From the NCBI RefSeq assembly GCF_024298925.1, contig NZ_CP101283.1, positions 1,989,001 through 2,053,000 of the forward strand: a stretch of 64,000 nt of DNA, read 5' to 3'. The stretch comes from Phenylobacterium sp. LH3H17. Lineage in GTDB: Bacteria > Pseudomonadota > Alphaproteobacteria > Caulobacterales > Caulobacteraceae. The translations under genes and the position numbers were made by a program. Shown piece after piece: positions 1 through 8,793 of the stretch. The notes under the pieces were generated by a model that did not search any database, was not told the DNA's origin, and saw only the letters and a program-made list of their open reading frames with translations. Numbering within the stretch: the stretch's first letter is position 1; each line of letters starts with the position of its first letter.

Positions 1-828
1 CGGCTGCTTGCGGACCTGGGTGACGATCCCGGTGAAGTTCTCGTCCGGGAAGGCGTCGACGGTGAACTTCACCGACTGGCCCTCCTGCACCTGGCCGATG
101 TCGGCCTCGTCCACGGAGATCTTCACCTCCACCTTCGACAGGTCCTGGGCGATGCGGAACAGGATCGGGGCCTGCAGGCTGGCGGCGACGGTCTGGCCGG
201 GCTCGATCTGGCGGTCGACGATCACCCCATCAATGGGCGCGACGATGGTCGTGCGGCCCAGGTCCACGCGCTGGCTGCGCAGGGCGGCCTGGCTCTGGGC
301 GATGCGGGCGCGGGCGCTGTCCACCCCGGCCTGGGCCTGGCGGAAGGCGGCCTGGGAAACGTCCAGGGTCGAGGGCGCATAGATGCCCTGGCTCACCAGG
401 GACCTTTTGCGATTGTAGTCGGCTTGGGCCGAGGCCAGCCCCGCCTGGGCCTGGCGCAGGGCCGCCTGGCCGGCCACCACGTCGGCCTGGCCCTGCTGGA
501 CCCGGCTCTCATAGGTCTGAGGATCGAGCACGGCCATCACCTGGCCCCGCTTCACCTCGTCGTTGAAGTCGACCATCACCCGGGTGATCTGGCCCGAGAT
601 CTGCGAGCCCACGTCGACCGTCACCAGGGCCTCCAGTGTTCCGGAGGCCGAGACCGCCCTGGTGATCGCGCCGGTCTCCACCGCCGCCGTCCGGTAGGGA
701 TCCTTCGGGGCCTTGGGCTTCATCACCTGCCAGCCGACCAGCACCGCGGCCAACAGGGCCACGACGGCCAGCGCGATCCAGGCGGCGCGAGGCAGGCGCT
801 TGGCGGAACGGACGGGGGAGCGGCTCAT
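1..828 (-). CDS. HlyD/MacA-family efflux periplasmic adaptor (C-terminus cut by window edge)
   Basis: Membrane-fusion adaptor of the RND/MacA type, which links an inner-membrane pump to an outer-membrane channel. The visible 276 residues begin at ATG 828 with basic residues and one hydrophobic anchor (about residues 14-33, AAWIALAVVALLAAVLVGW). A first half-lipoyl segment follows (VGSQISGQITRVMV), then a long Gln/Ala-rich alpha-hairpin (repeated QAQAGL/SQAAL heptads), the second half-lipoyl segment (TTIVAPIDGVIVDRQ) and the start of the beta-barrel domain. The anchored N-terminus and hairpin length fit MacA better than AcrA; a MacB-like ABC transporter would be expected off the left edge (inference). 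It lies downstream of a two-component system on the same strand, with a perfect 9-bp inverted repeat in the gap. The C-terminal membrane-proximal domain is missing because the window ends. Confidence 0.9.
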   Translation of the reverse strand, partial: MSRSPVRSAKRLPRAAWIALAVVALLAAVLVGWQVMKPKAPKDPYRTAAVETGAITRAVSASGTLEALVTVDVGSQISGQITRVMVDFNDEVKRGQVMAVLDPQTYESRVQQGQADVVAGQAALRQAQAGLASAQADYNRKRSLVSQGIYAPSTLDVSQAAFRQAQAGVDSARARIAQSQAALRSQRVDLGRTTIVAPIDGVIVDRQIEPGQTVAASLQAPILFRIAQDLSKVEVKISVDEADIGQVQEGQSVKFTVDAFPDENFTGIVTQVRKQP

Positions 829-874
829 GCGACGGGGGATCTCCGAATTTCGCCCAATGGCTTAGCCCGCCCTA

Positions 875-903
875 CCTGAACCGCAGGCAACCGTCGGTTC
901 AGG
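875..903. promoter_or_regulatory. Inverted repeat upstream of the efflux adaptor (operator or hairpin)
   Basis: CCTGAACCG and CGGTTCAGG are perfect 9-bp arms around an 11-nt loop. The repeat sits 47-75 bp upstream of the adaptor start and downstream of the sensor kinase stop. It has no T-run on either side, so an operator (possibly for the adjacent response regulator) is as likely as a terminator. Confidence 0.4.
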
Positions 904-971
904 GGCCGCGCAGGCTGGCGCCTCAAGAGCAAACCGGCGTTACGCGGCAATGTCGGCGTGGCAACAATCGC

Positions 972-2327
972 CTAGAGCGGCAGCTGGACCCGGGCGGTCA
1001 GTCCGCCGCCGCCGCGGTTGATCAGCGAGACGTCCCCGCCGTGACCGCGGGCCACGGAGCGCACGACGGCGAGGCCGAGACCTATCCCGCCGGTCTGGCG
1101 GCTGCGCGAGGGTTCGCGGCGGTAGAAGGGTTCGAAGACCCGTTCGCGATCCTCGTTCGGGATACCGGGACCGTCGTCCTCGATCTCGACCACGGCGCTC
1201 GCGGCGTCGAGGAAGACCCGCGCCCGGGCCCGGCCGCCATATTTCACGGCGTTGTCCAGCAGGTTGGTGAACATACGGCGCAGGGCCACCGGATCGCCGT
1301 GCAGGACCACCTTCTCACCCCGCTCGACCTCGGTGTCGGCGCCGGTCTCGGCCATCTCGTCGCAGACGCTCTCCAGCAGCGAGGAGAGCTCCAGGGGCGT
1401 ACGCTCGCCGGCGCGGGTGGCGTCGCGCACGAAGGTCAGGGCCGCGGAGATCATCTCCTCCATCTGGTCGATGTCGGCGGCCATCTTGGCGCGGCTGTCC
1501 TCGGGCGCGCTCTCGATACGGAACCGCAGGCGGGTGAGCGGCGTGCGCAGGTCATGGGCGATGGCGCCGACCATGGCGGTGCGGTCCTCCACATACCGGC
1601 GCAGGCGCTCCTGCATGTCGTTGAAGGCCCGCGCGGCGATGGCCACCTCGGCCGGGCCCTTCAACGACAGCGGCGCGGCGCGCGGATCGCGCCCCAGCCG
1701 CTCGGCGGCGTCGGCGAACAGGCCGATGGGCGCCGACAGCCGGCGCGCGAACACATAGGCCACGGGCGCCATGGCCAGGCCAGAGAGCAGGAACCACAGG
1801 ATGATCCGCTGCTGCCAGGGATCGAGCCCGATCGCGGGCTCGGGCCGTACGACCATCCACCTGCCGTCCGGCTGGCGGACCGCCACGTCGAAGGGCGCGA
1901 TCAGGAAGTGCTCCTCGCGCTCCGCGGCGCCGCCCTCACGCGCCATGCGGTCGCGGACGATGCGGAACACCCGCCGATCGGAGACCGGGAAGCGCGATGT
2001 CGCGGCGATCACCACGCGCTCGTCCGGGACGCCGAGCGCCGCGGCCAACTGATGGCGGATGATCGGCGCCATGCGGCCTTCCATCGGCTGTTGGGGTGGG
2101 TCGTCGACCAGCTTGACGGTCAGCGGCCTGCGCTCGGTAAAGGTGGGCGGGGCGCCTCGGAACGTCGCGATGAGCTCGCTCACCCGGTAGAAGTCCGGCG
2201 CGGGCGGCGGAAGATTGAACAGCATGACCAGGCTGATGGTCTGGGCGGCCACCAGGCTGATGCCGATCAGGGCCAGGAGCTGGGCGAACAGCGAGGCCGT
2301 CGGCCGTCCCGACCAGGGAAGTCTCAT
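972..2327 (-). CDS. Two-component sensor histidine kinase (EnvZ-like)
   Basis: Inner-membrane sensor kinase of 451 aa. TM1 is at about 14-37, a periplasmic sensor region of about 135 residues follows, and TM2 is at about 174-194. HAMP covers about 195-247. HisKA carries the phospho-acceptor His258 in AIAHDLRTPLTRL. The HATPase_c domain has N-box NLLDNAVKYG (355-364), G1 DDGPGIP (384-390), an F-box around FEPFYRRE and G2 GIGLGLA (414-420). All catalytic motifs are intact. The gene overlaps the upstream response regulator by 4 nt (ATGA), so the pair is cotranscribed and translationally coupled. The signal is unknown. The efflux adaptor immediately downstream on the same strand suggests envelope or drug stress (inference). 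Confidence 0.95.
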   Translation of the reverse strand: MRLPWSGRPTASLFAQLLALIGISLVAAQTISLVMLFNLPPPAPDFYRVSELIATFRGAPPTFTERRPLTVKLVDDPPQQPMEGRMAPIIRHQLAAALGVPDERVVIAATSRFPVSDRRVFRIVRDRMAREGGAAEREEHFLIAPFDVAVRQPDGRWMVVRPEPAIGLDPWQQRIILWFLLSGLAMAPVAYVFARRLSAPIGLFADAAERLGRDPRAAPLSLKGPAEVAIAARAFNDMQERLRRYVEDRTAMVGAIAHDLRTPLTRLRFRIESAPEDSRAKMAADIDQMEEMISAALTFVRDATRAGERTPLELSSLLESVCDEMAETGADTEVERGEKVVLHGDPVALRRMFTNLLDNAVKYGGRARARVFLDAASAVVEIEDDGPGIPNEDRERVFEPFYRREPSRSRQTGGIGLGLAVVRSVARGHGGDVSLINRGGGGLTARVQLPL

Positions 2328-3064
2328 CCCCGTTTCACCTTGGCGGTGAACATGTAGCCCTCGTTGCGGATCGTGCGGATCAGGTCCTGGCCGCCGCCAT
2401 CGTCCAGCTTGCGCCGCAGCCGGCTGATCTGGACGTCGATGGCACGGTCGAAGGCCTCGGAATCCGGCCCGCGTGCGAATTCCAGCAGCTGGTCGCGGGT
2501 CAGGACCCGTTGGGGCCGCTCCACGAAGGTGCGGAGCAGCGAGAACTCGCCGGACGACAGGTTGACCACCACGCCCTGGGGCGATCGAAGTTCGCGGCGC
2601 ACCAGGTCGAGACGCCAGCCGGCGAACTCGCAGCCGGCGGTGGCGCTGGAGGCCTGGCCGCGCTGCTCGGCGCGGCGCAGCACCGCGCGCACCCGGGCCA
2701 GTAGTTCCCGCGGATTGCAGGGCTTGGAGAGGTAGTCGTCGGCGCCCAGTTCGAGACCGACGATGCGGTCGGTGTCCTCGCCCATGGCCGACAGCATGAT
2801 GATCGGCGGCCCGTCGCCCACCGCCAGGCGGCGGCAGATGGCCAGGCCGTCCTCTCCGGGCAGCATGACGTCCAGCACGATGAGGTCGACCGGGCCGCGT
2901 TCCAGGGCCTGTTCCATCTCGCGCGCGTCGCCGGCCGTATCCACGGCGTAGCCGTGCTTGCCGAGGAAGTCCGAAACGACGTCGCGGATGCCCGGGTCGT
3001 CGTCGACCATCAGGATGCGCGCGGCCTGGTGCGGCTGGTCTGTCGAGGTGTCCATTCGCGTCAT
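2324..3064 (-). CDS. OmpR/PhoB-family response regulator
   Basis: DNA-binding response regulator of 246 aa, cognate to the overlapping kinase. The receiver domain covers about 16-132, with acidic pocket VDDD (20-23), phospho-acceptor Asp65 in VLDVMLPGEDG and conserved Lys114 in LSKPCNP. The C-terminal winged helix (about 140-243) contains LSSGEFSLLRTF and the recognition-helix region RAIDVQISRLRRKL. The first ATG is at 3064; a second in-frame ATG three codons on (3055) is also possible. It has the OmpR-subfamily length and lacks a sigma54-type AAA domain. Targets are not determinable here, although the inverted repeat in front of the efflux adaptor is a candidate site. Confidence 0.95.
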   Translation of the reverse strand: MTRMDTSTDQPHQAARILMVDDDPGIRDVVSDFLGKHGYAVDTAGDAREMEQALERGPVDLIVLDVMLPGEDGLAICRRLAVGDGPPIIMLSAMGEDTDRIVGLELGADDYLSKPCNPRELLARVRAVLRRAEQRGQASSATAGCEFAGWRLDLVRRELRSPQGVVVNLSSGEFSLLRTFVERPQRVLTRDQLLEFARGPDSEAFDRAIDVQISRLRRKLDDGGGQDLIRTIRNEGYMFTAKVKRG

Positions 3065-3107
3065 CCTTACGTCCTCCCGTAACGCGCGGATTTCACGCTT
3101 GAAAGCA

Positions 3108-3776
3108 TCATGCCTCGGCCAGCACCTCGTCGGCGACGAAGGGATTGGTGCGCCGTTCGGCTCCGAACGTCGACATCGGGCCGTGGCCCGGCACGAAGGC
3201 GACGTCGTCGCCCAGCGGCCACAGCCGGCCGGTGATGGACTCGATCAGCTGTTGGTGATTGCCGCGCGGGAAGTCGGTGCGGCCGATCGAGCCCTGAAAC
3301 AGCACGTCGCCAACCTGGGCGAAGCGCGCCTCGCGATGGAAGAACACCACATGGCCCGGCGTGTGGCCGGGGCAGTGATAGACTTCGAACTGGGTCTCCC
3401 CCAGCGTCACGATGTCGCCGTCGGCCAGCCAGCGGTCGGGGGTGAAGGTCTTGGCCTCCGGCATGCCCCAGCGCGCGCCGGAGGTCCCGATCTCGTCGAT
3501 CCAGAAGGCGTCGTCCGGGTGCGGTCCCTCGATGGGGCAGCCGGTGGCCTCCTTAAGCGCCGCCGTGCCGCCGGCATGGTCCAGGTGGCCGTGGGTGATC
3601 CAGATCTTTTCAAGGGTGAGATCGTGCGCCTTCAAGGCTTCGAGCAGGCGAGGAACCTCTCCGCCGGGATCGATGATCGCGGCCTTCCGCGTCTTGGCGC
3701 ACCAGACGATGGTGCAGTTCTGGGCCAGGGGCGTGACGGGGGCGATCAGGGCGCGGATGGGCGGTTCGGTGCTCAT
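3108..3776 (-). CDS. MBL-fold metallo-hydrolase (glyoxalase II-like, YcbL type)
   Basis: Cytosolic metallo-beta-lactamase-fold hydrolase of 222 aa, without a signal peptide. The first metal-binding motif is THGHLDHAGG (61-70). Further ligand histidines are in HCPGHTPGHVVFF, the bridging Asp is in VGDVLFQGSIGRTD, and the last His is in FVPGHGP. The compact size without the C-terminal helical domain of true glyoxalase II matches YcbL-like thioester hydrolases. The substrate cannot be read from sequence; hydroxyacylglutathione or another thioester is the usual suggestion. It is preceded on the same strand by the amino-acid permease, but a strong terminator separates the two, so it is probably its own transcript. 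Confidence 0.9.
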   Translation of the reverse strand: MSTEPPIRALIAPVTPLAQNCTIVWCAKTRKAAIIDPGGEVPRLLEALKAHDLTLEKIWITHGHLDHAGGTAALKEATGCPIEGPHPDDAFWIDEIGTSGARWGMPEAKTFTPDRWLADGDIVTLGETQFEVYHCPGHTPGHVVFFHREARFAQVGDVLFQGSIGRTDFPRGNHQQLIESITGRLWPLGDDVAFVPGHGPMSTFGAERRTNPFVADEVLAEA

Positions 3777-3806
3777 GGCCCTAACATCGTGCCTTGAAGG
3801 CCATAT

Positions 3807-3832
3807 GAAAAGACCCGGGCGAACCCGGGTCT
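3807..3832 (-). terminator. Rho-independent terminator of the amino-acid permease
   Basis: Read on the minus strand, 8 nt past the permease stop, AGACCCGGG pairs with CCCGGGTCT around a TTCG tetraloop and runs into TTTTC. The stem is perfect and GC-rich with a T-tract, a textbook intrinsic terminator. Confidence 0.85.
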
Positions 3833-3839
3833 CTCCGTC

Positions 3840-5387
3840 CTAGGCGCTGCGATCCGTCGGAGACGGCGCGCCGGGCATCGGCGGCACCGGGCCCGGAGGC
3901 GCGTCGGCCGCCAGTTCCGGCACGTCGACGATACCGCGGCCCACATGGCTGCGGCTGCGGCCGTAGAGGAAGTAGACCACCAGGCCGATGGCGGCCCAGC
4001 CCACGAACATCAGCTTGGTCTCGTTCGAGAGGCTGAAGAACAGGTAGACGCAGCCGATGGCGGCCAGGGGCGCGACCACCATGACGGCGGGCGTGCGGAA
4101 CGGCCGCTTGCGATCCGGGTCGGTCTTGCGCAGCACCATCACCGCGATCGCCACCATGGCGAAGGCGAACAGCGTGCCGGAGTTCGAGATGTCGGCGAGC
4201 ACGCCCACCGGGAAGAAGGCGGCGAAGGCCGAGACGAACACGCCGGTGATGATGGTGATGACATAGGGGGTGTGGAATTTGGGGTGCACCTTCGAGAACA
4301 CCGCGGGAAGCAGGCCGTCGCGGCTCATGACGAAGAAGATGCGGGTCTGGCCGAACATCATCATCAGGATGACCGAGGGCAGGGCGAGGCCGGCGGCCAG
4401 GCCCAGCAGGTTGCCGATCTGCGGCCAGCCGATGGAGCGCAGGGTCCAGGCGAGGGCTTCCTTGGAGCAGACCACGTGGCTGTCGGCGAGCGAGGCGCAG
4501 GCCGCCGTCAGTTCCGGGCTGCCGGGACGCAGGCCAGCGCCGCTGGCGTCCATCACCGGCTGGGCCCCGACGCCGCCGATCACGCCCATCGCGACCAGGA
4601 TGTAGAAGATGGTGCAGATACCCAGCGAGCCGATCAGGCCGATCGGCATGTTCCGCTGCGGATTCTTGGTCTCCTCGGCCGCGGTCGAAACCGCGTCGAA
4701 GCCCACATAGGCGAAGAAGATCGAGGCCGCCGCCGCCGAGATCCCGGCCATGCCGAGCGGGGCGAAGGGTTCGAAGTTCTCCATCTTCATCACCGGCAGG
4801 GCCAGGACGCAGAACAGCGACAGGGCGGCGACCTTCACGGCCACCAGGAAGGCGTTGACCGTCGCCGACTCCCGCGTGCCGACCACCAGCAGGGCGGTCA
4901 CCACAAGGGCGATGAGGGCGGCGGGCAGGTTGATGATCCCGCCGTCCATCGGTCCGAGGACCAGGGCGTTGGGGATGTCGATGCTGAAGGCGTTCTCCAC
5001 CAGCCCGACCACGTAGCCGGACCAGCCCACGGAGACCGCGCCGGCCGCCACCGCATATTCCAGGATCAGCGCCCAGCCGACCATCCAGGCCATCATCTCG
5101 CCCATCACGGCGTAGCTGTAGGTATAGGCCGACCCCGAGACCGGGACCATGGACGACATTTCGGAGTAGCAGAGCGCGGCGACCGCGCAGACGAAGCCGG
5201 CGATGATGAACGCCGCGATCATGCCGGGCCCGGCCTTCTGGGCCGCTTCGGCGGTGAGCACGAATATCCCGGTGCCGATGATGGCCCCGATCCCCAGCAT
5301 GGTGAGCTGGAATGGCCCCAGCGAGCGGTGCAGCGACTTCTTCTCAGCGGTCGCAAGAATCGCGTCGAGCGATTTAACTCGCCACAT
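3840..5387 (-). CDS. APC-family amino-acid permease
   Basis: Inner-membrane amino-acid/proton symporter or exchanger of the APC superfamily (cationic amino-acid transporter/YfnA-like), 515 aa. The start was moved inward to ATG 5387. It has a strong Shine-Dalgarno (CTCCTGGAGGAAAT on the minus strand), and the extra N-terminal reading frame (to 5498) is Arg-rich and unlike the family. The protein begins with a short cytosolic segment and then the TM1 motif GIGAIIGTGIFVLTA, typical of substrate binding in APC transporters. About 12-14 hydrophobic helices follow, with FFAYVGFDAVSTAAEETKNP in the TM6 region as expected. The C-terminal 30 residues are Pro-rich and polar. Specificity is not evident. 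It is divergent from hrpB. Confidence 0.9.
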   Translation of the reverse strand: MWRVKSLDAILATAEKKSLHRSLGPFQLTMLGIGAIIGTGIFVLTAEAAQKAGPGMIAAFIIAGFVCAVAALCYSEMSSMVPVSGSAYTYSYAVMGEMMAWMVGWALILEYAVAAGAVSVGWSGYVVGLVENAFSIDIPNALVLGPMDGGIINLPAALIALVVTALLVVGTRESATVNAFLVAVKVAALSLFCVLALPVMKMENFEPFAPLGMAGISAAAASIFFAYVGFDAVSTAAEETKNPQRNMPIGLIGSLGICTIFYILVAMGVIGGVGAQPVMDASGAGLRPGSPELTAACASLADSHVVCSKEALAWTLRSIGWPQIGNLLGLAAGLALPSVILMMMFGQTRIFFVMSRDGLLPAVFSKVHPKFHTPYVITIITGVFVSAFAAFFPVGVLADISNSGTLFAFAMVAIAVMVLRKTDPDRKRPFRTPAVMVVAPLAAIGCVYLFFSLSNETKLMFVGWAAIGLVVYFLYGRSRSHVGRGIVDVPELAADAPPGPVPPMPGAPSPTDRSA

Positions 5388-5526
5388 ATTTCCTCCAGGA
5401 GTTCCGGCGGCCCCCGCCGCGCGGTCATGATTTGGCGTTACGTGGCCTTTTCGGCGGCGCGCGGTCAAGCGCCAACGCACGCGGACCGATTGCGCCAAAC
5501 CCGGCGCCCGGGGAATGAGCGGCCGC

Positions 5527-5555
5527 TTGGCGCGGGAACCCGGCCCGGCTAGACC
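5527..5555 (+). promoter_or_regulatory. Putative housekeeping promoter of hrpB (leaderless)
   Basis: TTGGCGC (5527-5533), 14 nt, then GCTAGACC (5548-5555) matches the Caulobacter sigma73 consensus TTGaCgS-N10-14-GCTANAWC in all but two positions. The -10 ends only 5 nt before the hrpB ATG at 5561, so transcription would start at or next to the start codon. Confidence 0.6.
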
Positions 5556-5560
5556 GCAGC

Positions 5561-7999
5561 ATGCTCCCCGTCGAGGAAATTTTGCCCGTGCTGCGAACAG
5601 CGCTCTCCGAGCGCACGTCGGCCGTGGTGGTGGCGCCGCCGGGGGCGGGCAAGACCACTGTCATCCCCTTGCGATTGCTGGACGCCGACTGGCTGGCCGG
5701 CCGCAAGATCGTAATGCTGGAGCCGCGCCGGCTGGCCGCCCGCGCCGCGGCCGAGCGCATGGCCCAGACGCTGGGCGAACGGGTCGGCGACACGGTGGGC
5801 TACCGGGTTCGGATGCAGTCGAAGGTCTCGGCCCGGACCCGGATCGAGGTGGTCACCGAGGGCGTGTTCAGCCGGATGATCCTCACCGATCCGACCCTGG
5901 ACGGGGTCGGTGCGGTGATCTTCGACGAGTTCCACGAGCGCAGCCTGGACGCCGACCTTGGACTGGCCCTGGCCCGCGACGCCCAGGGCCTGCTTCGCGA
6001 GGATCTGCGTATCCTGGTGATGTCGGCGACTCTGGATGGCGCCGCGGTGGGCCGGCTGCTGGACGAGGCCCCGGTGATCGAGAGCCAGGGCCGGGCGTTT
6101 CCGGTGGACACCCGGTATCTCGGCCGTGACGATCGCCTGCGCCTCGAGGACCGTGTCGTCCGCGCCGTTGAGCGGGCGCTGGCCGAGGAAGCCGGCAGCG
6201 TCCTGGTCTTCCTGCCGGGGCAGGGGGAAATCCGCCGCGCCGCCGAGCTTCTGGCCGAGCGGCTGCGGCGACCCGACGTGCGGATCGCTCCGCTGTATGG
6301 CGCCCTCGATCCCGCCGAACAGGACGCCGCCATCTCCCCAGCGCCGCAGGGTGTGCGCAAGGTGGTCCTGGCCACCTCCATCGCCGAGACCAGCCTGACC
6401 ATCCAGGGCGTGCGGGTGGTGATCGATTCGGGGGTGGCGCGGGTCCCGCGTTTCGATCCGGCCAGCGGCCTGACCCGCCTGGCCACGGTTCGCGTCAGCC
6501 GCGCCGCCGCCGACCAGCGTCGGGGCCGGGCCGGGCGCACCGAGCCCGGGGTCGCCTACCGGCTGTGGGACGAGGCCGAGACCCGCGCCCTGCCGGCCTA
6601 TGCCGATCCCGAGATCCTGGACGCCGACCTCTCGGGCCTTGCCCTGGACCTCGCCCGCTGGGGCGCGAAGGACGCCGCCAGCCTGGCCTTTCTCGATCCA
6701 CCGCCGGCGGCCGCCTTCGCCGAGGCGCGCGCCCTGCTGCGGCGGCTGGAGGCCCTGACCGACGACGGGGTGCTGACCGCCCACGGCGAGGCCCTGGCGG
6801 AGTTCCCCCTGGCGCCGCGCCTGGCCCACATGGTGCTGAAGGCCCAGTTGAGCGGGCAGGGCGGACGCGCCGCGCGGATCGCCGCCCTGGTCACCGAGCG
6901 CGGCCTGGGCGGTCGCGACGCCGACCTGCGCCATCGGCTGGAGGGGTTCGAACGCGACCGATCTCCCCGCGCCCGCGACGCCCGGGCCCTGGCGGACCGC
7001 TGGGCCGGCCTGGCGGGCAAGGCCGGGCGCGAGGCGCCGCTCGACGACGGCCTGCTGCTGGCCTTCGCCTACCCCGAGCGGATCGCCAAGGCGCGCGGCG
7101 CCCCGGGAGAATTCCAGCTGGTCAGCGGTCGCGGCGCGTTCGTGGAGCCCAGCGATGCGCTGGCCCGCGAGAAGTGGCTGGCGGTGGCCGAACTGGGCGG
7201 CGGCGAGCGGCGCGACCGCATCCTGCTGGCCGCGCCGCTCGATGAGTCCGATCTGGCGAGGGTCTTCGCCGGCCAACTCGAGACCGAGACCCGGCTGGAG
7301 GAGAGCGGCGGCGGGCGGCTGCGCGCCAAGCGGATCGTCCGGCTGGGACGGCTGGCCATCCGCGAGGAGATCGATGAGCGTCCGGACCCGGTGCTCATCG
7401 CCGCGGCCCTGGCCGAGCGGGTGCGTCGCGAGGGGTTGTCGGCCCTGCCCTGGAGCGAGGCGACCAGCAGCCTGCGCCGGCGCGCGGCCTTCCTGAGGTT
7501 ACGGGAGGGCGAGGCCTGGCCCGACCTGTCGGACGAGGCGCTCGTGGGGAGGCTGGATGACTGGCTGACGCCCTTGCTGACCGGCGTCCGGGCGTTGGCG
7601 GCCCTGAAACCCGACGCCCTGGACGGCGCAATCCGCGCCCTGATCCCCTGGGACCAGCAGCGCCGGCTGGACGCCGCCGCCCCGATCCGCTGGACCGCCC
7701 CCACCGGGAACAGCTTCGCCATCGACTACGCCGCCGAGGGCGGGCCGCGAGTCGACGTGCGGGTGCAGGAGGTGTTCGGCCTCAACGACCACCCAAACGT
7801 CGGCGGCGTCCCGATCACCTTGTCGCTGCTCTCGCCCGGCCACCGCCCGGTCCAGATGACCAAGGACCTGCCGGGCTTCTGGAGGGGGTCCTGGAAGGAC
7901 GTCCGTTCCGACATGCGCGGCCGCTACCCCAAGCACGTCTGGCCGGAAGACCCGGCGACCGCCGCGCCCACCGCACGCGCCAAGCCGCGCGGGACCTAG
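5561..7999 (+). CDS. hrpB: ATP-dependent RNA helicase HrpB
   Basis: DEAH-box (SF2) helicase of 812 aa, the usual HrpB length. The N-terminal RecA domain has Walker A APPGAGKTT (25-33), motif Ia LEPRRLAARAAAERMA, motif II DEFH (122-125) and motif III VMSATLDG. The second RecA domain has motif V ATSIAETSLTIQGV and motif VI RRGRAGR. HA2/ratchet-like helical regions follow, and the HrpB C-terminal domain ends in a basic tail. HrpB proteins are bacterial DEAH helicases with mRNA-processing roles in some species; the cellular target here is unknown. The start ATG has no Shine-Dalgarno but lies right after a promoter-like element, consistent with a leaderless mRNA. The 3' end overlaps the convergent methyltransferase gene by 4 nt. 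Confidence 0.95.
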   Translation: MLPVEEILPVLRTALSERTSAVVVAPPGAGKTTVIPLRLLDADWLAGRKIVMLEPRRLAARAAAERMAQTLGERVGDTVGYRVRMQSKVSARTRIEVVTEGVFSRMILTDPTLDGVGAVIFDEFHERSLDADLGLALARDAQGLLREDLRILVMSATLDGAAVGRLLDEAPVIESQGRAFPVDTRYLGRDDRLRLEDRVVRAVERALAEEAGSVLVFLPGQGEIRRAAELLAERLRRPDVRIAPLYGALDPAEQDAAISPAPQGVRKVVLATSIAETSLTIQGVRVVIDSGVARVPRFDPASGLTRLATVRVSRAAADQRRGRAGRTEPGVAYRLWDEAETRALPAYADPEILDADLSGLALDLARWGAKDAASLAFLDPPPAAAFAEARALLRRLEALTDDGVLTAHGEALAEFPLAPRLAHMVLKAQLSGQGGRAARIAALVTERGLGGRDADLRHRLEGFERDRSPRARDARALADRWAGLAGKAGREAPLDDGLLLAFAYPERIAKARGAPGEFQLVSGRGAFVEPSDALAREKWLAVAELGGGERRDRILLAAPLDESDLARVFAGQLETETRLEESGGGRLRAKRIVRLGRLAIREEIDERPDPVLIAAALAERVRREGLSALPWSEATSSLRRRAAFLRLREGEAWPDLSDEALVGRLDDWLTPLLTGVRALAALKPDALDGAIRALIPWDQQRRLDAAAPIRWTAPTGNSFAIDYAAEGGPRVDVRVQEVFGLNDHPNVGGVPITLSLLSPGHRPVQMTKDLPGFWRGSWKDVRSDMRGRYPKHVWPEDPATAAPTARAKPRGT

Positions 8000-8793
8000 G
8001 TCGCCGCGTAGATCATGATCCCGGTGGCCACCGCCAGGTTCAGGCTGTCGGCGCGGCCGCGCATGGGGATCTTGACGTTGACGTCGCACAGCGCCGCCAT
8101 GTCCGGCGTCAGGCCCTGCTGTTCGTTGCCCATCAGGACCAGGGCTGGCTTGGCGTAGGTCGCCTGGCGGTGGTCGACCTCGGCGGTCAGCAGCGTGCCC
8201 ACCACCGAGCCCGGCCAGGACGCCCGCCACGCGGCGAACTCCGCCTCGGTCGTCTTGACGATCGGCACGGCGAAAATCGAGCCCATGGTGGCGCGCACGG
8301 CCTCCACCGAGAACGGGTCGCAGCATTCGCCCACAAGGATCACCGCCCCGCAGCCCGCTGCGTCGGCGGTGCGCACGATCGTCCCGAGGTTGCCGGGGTC
8401 GCGGACACGGTGCAGCCCGACGAAGCAGGACGCCGCGTCCGGCTTCAGGTCCGCCAGGGTCGTGAAGACCTGGGCGAAGACGCCCACCACCGCCTGCGGA
8501 TTATCCCGCCGCGAGACCTTGGCGAGAATTTCCTGGGTCACTTCGATGACCTCGCCACCCGCGGCTTGGGTCGCGGCGATGGCCTGGCGGAGCAGGGGAT
8601 GGCCCTGCGCCTCCTGGCCGTACATCAGGATGCGCGGCGCCTGGCCCAGTTCCACCGCCTCGGTGACGATCTTCAGGCCCTCGGCGACAAACAGGCCGGT
8701 CTCGTCCCGCTCCTTGCGAAGATGCAGGGCGCGCACGGCCTTGACCGTGGGATTGGTGAGCGAGGTGACGGCGCGGCCGGTCACGCGGCCCAC
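7996..8793 (-). CDS. TrmH/SpoU-family RNA 2'-O-methyltransferase
   Basis: SPOUT-fold RNA ribose methyltransferase of 265 aa. An N-terminal substrate-binding region (SLTNPTVKAVRALHLRK, FVAEGLKI) matches the RlmB/TrmH L30e-like domain. The SpoU domain follows, with motif 1 RDPGNLGTIVRTADAAG, motif 2 LVLMGNEQQGL and motif 3 IPMRGRADSLNLAVATG. These form the trefoil-knot SAM site with the expected Arg and Asn residues. The target is a 2'-OH in rRNA or tRNA; which one is not readable. It overlaps the upstream methyltransferase by 13 nt on the same strand, so the two are probably one transcript. Confidence 0.93.
   Translation of the reverse strand: MGRVTGRAVTSLTNPTVKAVRALHLRKERDETGLFVAEGLKIVTEAVELGQAPRILMYGQEAQGHPLLRQAIAATQAAGGEVIEVTQEILAKVSRRDNPQAVVGVFAQVFTTLADLKPDAASCFVGLHRVRDPGNLGTIVRTADAAGCGAVILVGECCDPFSVEAVRATMGSIFAVPIVKTTEAEFAAWRASWPGSVVGTLLTAEVDHRQATYAKPALVLMGNEQQGLTPDMAALCDVNVKIPMRGRADSLNLAVATGIMIYAAT

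Noticed and set aside
1041..2357. 438-codon plus-strand reading frame antisense to the sensor kinase
   Set aside because: A shadow frame typical of high-GC DNA: His/Gly/Asp-rich composition with no domain, while the minus strand encodes a complete histidine kinase.
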